The notes under the pieces: model-generated
What the model saw: the letters and a program-made list of their open reading frames with translations, nothing else
Told to the model about the DNA's origin: nothing
The model's database searches: none
Position numbers and translations under genes: made by a program
Assembly: GCA_018398765.1 (NCBI GenBank)
Contig: JAHBMJ010000235.1
Span: 1-53,228, forward strand
From: Chromera velia
Lineage: Eukaryota > Sar > Chromeraceae
DNA length: 53,228 nucleotides
Direction of reading: 5' to 3'
Shown here: piece after piece, positions 50,105-53,228 of the stretch
How the letters are laid out: the number at the start of each line of letters is the position of its first letter
How positions within the stretch are numbered: the first letter of the stretch is position 1

Positions 50105-50264
50105 CAAAAAAAAACTTTTATGTATATTTCAATTTGACAGCTTTAAATTTATAAATACAGCTCTAATAAATTTTATGTCAAACAATAGAACGAATTAATC
50201 TAAATAAAACGAAATAAAATTTAATAAAAAATAAAATCGAAATTATGATTAATTCAAAATAAAA

Positions 50265-50630
50265 TTCATTTTATTTATCATATTTCACGCCCAGAAACAA
50301 AAAAATTTAGTCATTTTCACTTTTTTGTTTTTTGTTTTTTTTCTGATGTCAGATTAAAAAACATGTTGTTTAAGTTAGTTTAAGTGTTGTTGATGTGTTG
50401 AACGAATTAACAAGTGTGGTTTAAGTATTGTTATACTATTGTTTCTTTGTTATAATAATAAATGAATGTTGTTATACTGTTATGCAAGTGTTGTTTTTAT
50501 GTTGCAAGGTGTTACATATGCTTGTGATGTCTTGATGGAGGTCATCATCGAAAAGTAAAAAAAAAAAAATTGTCCTGAAGAGCGTATTTTTTTTTTTTTC
50601 AAAATTACCCCTAGGATTAAAATTCCCCTG
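50265..50630 (-). repeat. right arm of the long-range inverted repeat
   Basis: This is the inverted counterpart of 48590-48660, in two blocks (50265-50300 and 50585-50625) separated by AT-rich sequence containing GTTGTT-type repeats. Confidence 0.55.
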
Positions 50631-50974
50631 CATCGGAACCTAGATCGGAATGGACTTGCAGTGGCAGGGGAAATGACCAAAAAGGGAGACACTATATATA
50701 CATCAGTGGGTTAACTCATTTTTAATTATTCTTATATAATCAAAAACCATTATTTTCCAATAGTGACTATTGATTTCCGATAATCATTATTGGCTTGCAA
50801 TGGCTGCAACATTAAAAATATGCAAAATGAACTTTTCATATCATATAATCAAAGTTGTTTTTTGACTTGTTTTAAAACTTAGTCTATCCTTTGTTTGACA
50901 AAAAAAATGATAATTGTAAGAGCTAGCAACTAGAAGAGCAATCTCTATATCAAAATTATGAAATGAATAATGAT

Positions 50975-51704
50975 TAGGGATGGCTATCGTATCGATATCG
51001 ATCGATATCGATAAATATTGTATCGTATCAATATCGTTTGACCTCTAAAAAATGCTATATTGTCAATATCTTCGATGTTGACATAAAATTTTGAACGTAC
51101 GAGCCTAAAACCTAGTGTAAACGGTATCATTTGACATTCCCTAATCCTCAAAATTTTAGAAAATTTTTTTAAAACGTAAAATTCATTGAGAAACTAGTAA
51201 AAAAATATGTAGGGCTTCAAACTATAAGGGGGGCTTCGCCCCTCTTCTCCCCCCCCTCATATAAATATTTTGACAACATACTGGAATACACATGTCCCCA
51301 AAATTTCCGGGGGGGCCGACTCAGGGCTTTAGTGAGGACCTCATAAGGATGAAGATTGGCCATTCTGTTTTCACGGACTTGACCTTACTCATAAAATCCA
51401 TCAAAAAAGTGAACATGGCTCAGCTATAAACCTCTTCCCATGCATGGGCATGCAGGCGCCAGGCGGTCGGTTTTGACTTTTTTTCTTGCAGCATGTATGG
51501 CCAAAGCCAGTTGAGGACATGCACAAGGATCCCGTGGTGGTCATGCAACGCGCAGGCCTGTATGCGTGGCATATCTCGCCAGTGGCATACACGAGGACCT
51601 AGGACTCATGATAGAAGACCCTAAGACGGACATCAATATATCGAATCGATATTTCCTAGATATCGATATGGTATTTTTTAATATTGATACGATAGCCATC
51701 CCTA
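50975..51704. mobile_element. hAT-like MITE with TAGGGATGGC ends
   Basis: Ends are TAGGGATGGCTATCGTATCG and its near inverse (TGATACGATAGCCATCCCTA). A perfect 8-bp direct repeat, ATAATGAT, flanks it (50967-50974 and 51705-51712). ATCGATATCGAT-rich subterminal repeats occur at both ends. The middle (51200-51600) is GC-richer and non-coding. Confidence 0.9.
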
Positions 51705-51712
51705 ATAATGAT

Positions 51713-53030
51713 TATTGTCATTGTTATTATGAATGAAAATATGACTAATGATTATAAAAAATTGATAATCATTATTAAAATTTATAATGATTACTTGCTT
51801 TACCATTGAGTTAACACATTAATGTATATTAAAAAATCTTTTCAAGAAAAAATATAGGAAAAAATCGTCTTGATTTTTTTTCTATTTTTCTTTAAGGATT
51901 TTTATAGTGCAAAGCCTGTATATAGGGTTCCATTTAATAAATCACTGAGGATATATCAATTAATTTATATCATGACTCATGATTATGATGTTGGTACTTT
52001 ATAGGACCATAGCACTTAACCTCATCGTTATCTACCTACATGCTAGCCTGCATGTATGTTTATCAATACATATTTTTTTAGCCCAAAAGTACAGTTTAGA
52101 GGATAATAACTTGTATTTACAGTTTCTTCTCTTTTAAATTCTTCGCTTTCTCGATCTTAATTACAAAAGAGCTAAGCATGGTAAGCGTATCTCTCTTCTA
52201 CTCTCAGATGGAGAGAATCTCTTCGCATGCCAAAAATAAGGAGAAACAAGTCGATCAGTTCAGGTGCCTTGGAAATCCTTTTGCACACCAAAATCCAACC
52301 GCCTCCCCCGCCCACCCCATCAGACACACAGGAGATGGAGAGGGAAATAAAAAAATAAATGAAAGACAGTGTCACTGCACAAATCATTATGGTTTTCAAT
52401 CAAGCAAGGTGGCTTTTTGATTTTGACCGGAACACACAAACTACAAAGAAACAAAGGAGTAACAAATAAAGAAGCCATCAAGCAATCAATCAAAGACAAA
52501 AGAAAAAAAGAAGAAATCGATCGTCTGAGAACGTAGTATAAAGTAATTCTCCTCTCTGTACATATGCACTTGCATGCCAACCTCGAAGGCCCAACGTTTC
52601 AACTTATTTTATTGCATTTAGAATTTGCTTTGTATATGTGGTGATCCCGACAGAAAAAAAATGAAATGCGACAGGTCGTTCATCTCTCTTTCTGGCACAT
52701 ACAGACTCATGCACACAAATAAACAAACAAAGAAAGAAAAAAATTAAAACAGTGGGAAAACTTTTGTAAAAGAAGCGTGATTCAGCAGCCTCTTTTCAAG
52801 ATTTTGAATTAATGACAGAATCGGGTGAAAAAAAGAAGGAAGCAGGTCTTTCAAAAAATGTTTTTTTCTTTTTCGTGCTTCCTCAAATAGATACACAAAA
52901 AAGGAAGGGGGAAGGGAAGAGGGGGAGATCTCATTTGGAGATGCAGTCACTGTGAATCCATATCGGACCATTACGAGCTCTCGCAAACGAAGATCAATTT
53001 GGAAAAACACAAATTGAACAGCTTTTAAAT
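51713..53030. other. AT-rich spacer, no gene supported
   Basis: A possible small exon (acceptor CTACTCTCAG, 52209-52265, donor GTGCCT) was seen but has no recognisable product. The rest is AT-rich with A runs. Confidence 0.45.
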
Positions 53031-53037
53031 TGTTGAT

Positions 53038-53090
53038 AAATGAATGAATGAATGAATGAATGAATGAATAAATGAATGAATGAATGAGTA
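53038..53090 (+). repeat. GAAT microsatellite
   Basis: About twelve GAAT units with slight variation. Confidence 0.92.
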
Positions 53091-53154
53091 GGTAAGCGAG
53101 TGAGTGAATGAGTATGTGAGTCAATCACTTAGACAGTCAGTAGTTTTTAAGTGA

Positions 53155-53164
53155 CTCTCTCTTC

Positions 53165-53228
<64 letters not shown>
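53155..53228 (+). repeat. CT microsatellite running off the window end
   Basis: CT/TCTC repeats with a few TTT interruptions continue to the last base of the window. Confidence 0.93.

Noticed and set aside
52209-52265. Possible small exon with acceptor and donor
   Set aside because: Very short, no recognisable product, and no partner exon in phase.

Overview
This is nuclear DNA from a eukaryote with spliceosomal introns. Genes are split by GT-AG introns whose phases agree across predicted junctions. Introns and spacers are full of simple repeats, and transposable elements lie between the genes. Two products begin with a signal peptide; one of them, the aminotransferase, continues into a basic, Ser/Arg-rich stretch that looks like the second half of a complex-plastid (bipartite) leader. 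Canonical introns, this leader and the repeat load suggest a photosynthetic alveolate such as a chromerid (for example Chromera velia). That assignment is an inference; no marker gene here proves it.

Layout. 1-9.2 kb: a complete Ty3/gypsy-type LTR retrotransposon on the minus strand (2132-8815, 536-bp LTRs, 5-bp target duplication AATAC). It sits inside an HNH-nuclease-like open frame. 9.2-13.2 kb: a 33-bp minisatellite, then a plus-strand DUF3605-like gene whose 1.46-kb intron holds purine-rich and pyrimidine-rich repeats. 13.2-17.3 kb: a 5'-truncated non-LTR reverse transcriptase and three neighbouring non-autonomous DNA transposons with different terminal repeats and target duplications. 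18.3-24.7 kb: a divergent pair of well-resolved metabolic genes, a medium-chain NADP-dependent alkenal/one oxidoreductase (minus, 3 exons) and a kynurenine/glutamine-type aminotransferase with a bipartite leader (plus, 9 exons). They share a 605-bp spacer containing a strong palindrome. 24.7-27.1 kb: AT-rich repeats. 27.1-31 kb (minus): a replication protein A 32-kDa subunit (RPA2) whose frame is open into an upstream MYND-finger gene. 31-35.5 kb: a duplicated promoter block, of which one copy drives a small secreted protein and the other is dead, plus an acidic protein and two nested hAT-like elements. 37.8-41.7 kb (minus): a large von Willebrand A domain plus RBR-type E3 ubiquitin ligase. 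42.1-42.4 kb: assembly gap. 42.6-47.6 kb (plus): an aldehyde dehydrogenase with a 37-nt microexon and low-complexity inserts. 48-53 kb: AT-rich spacer with more hAT-like elements and one orphan terminal exon.

The genes do not form one pathway. The most unusual signals are a textbook -1 frameshift site in the retrotransposon, a small hAT-like family that carries GC-rich hairpins with divergent sequences in AT-rich DNA, the vWA-RBR ligase architecture, and the open MYND-to-RPA2 frame. All coordinates and splice sites were derived by eye and need transcript support.
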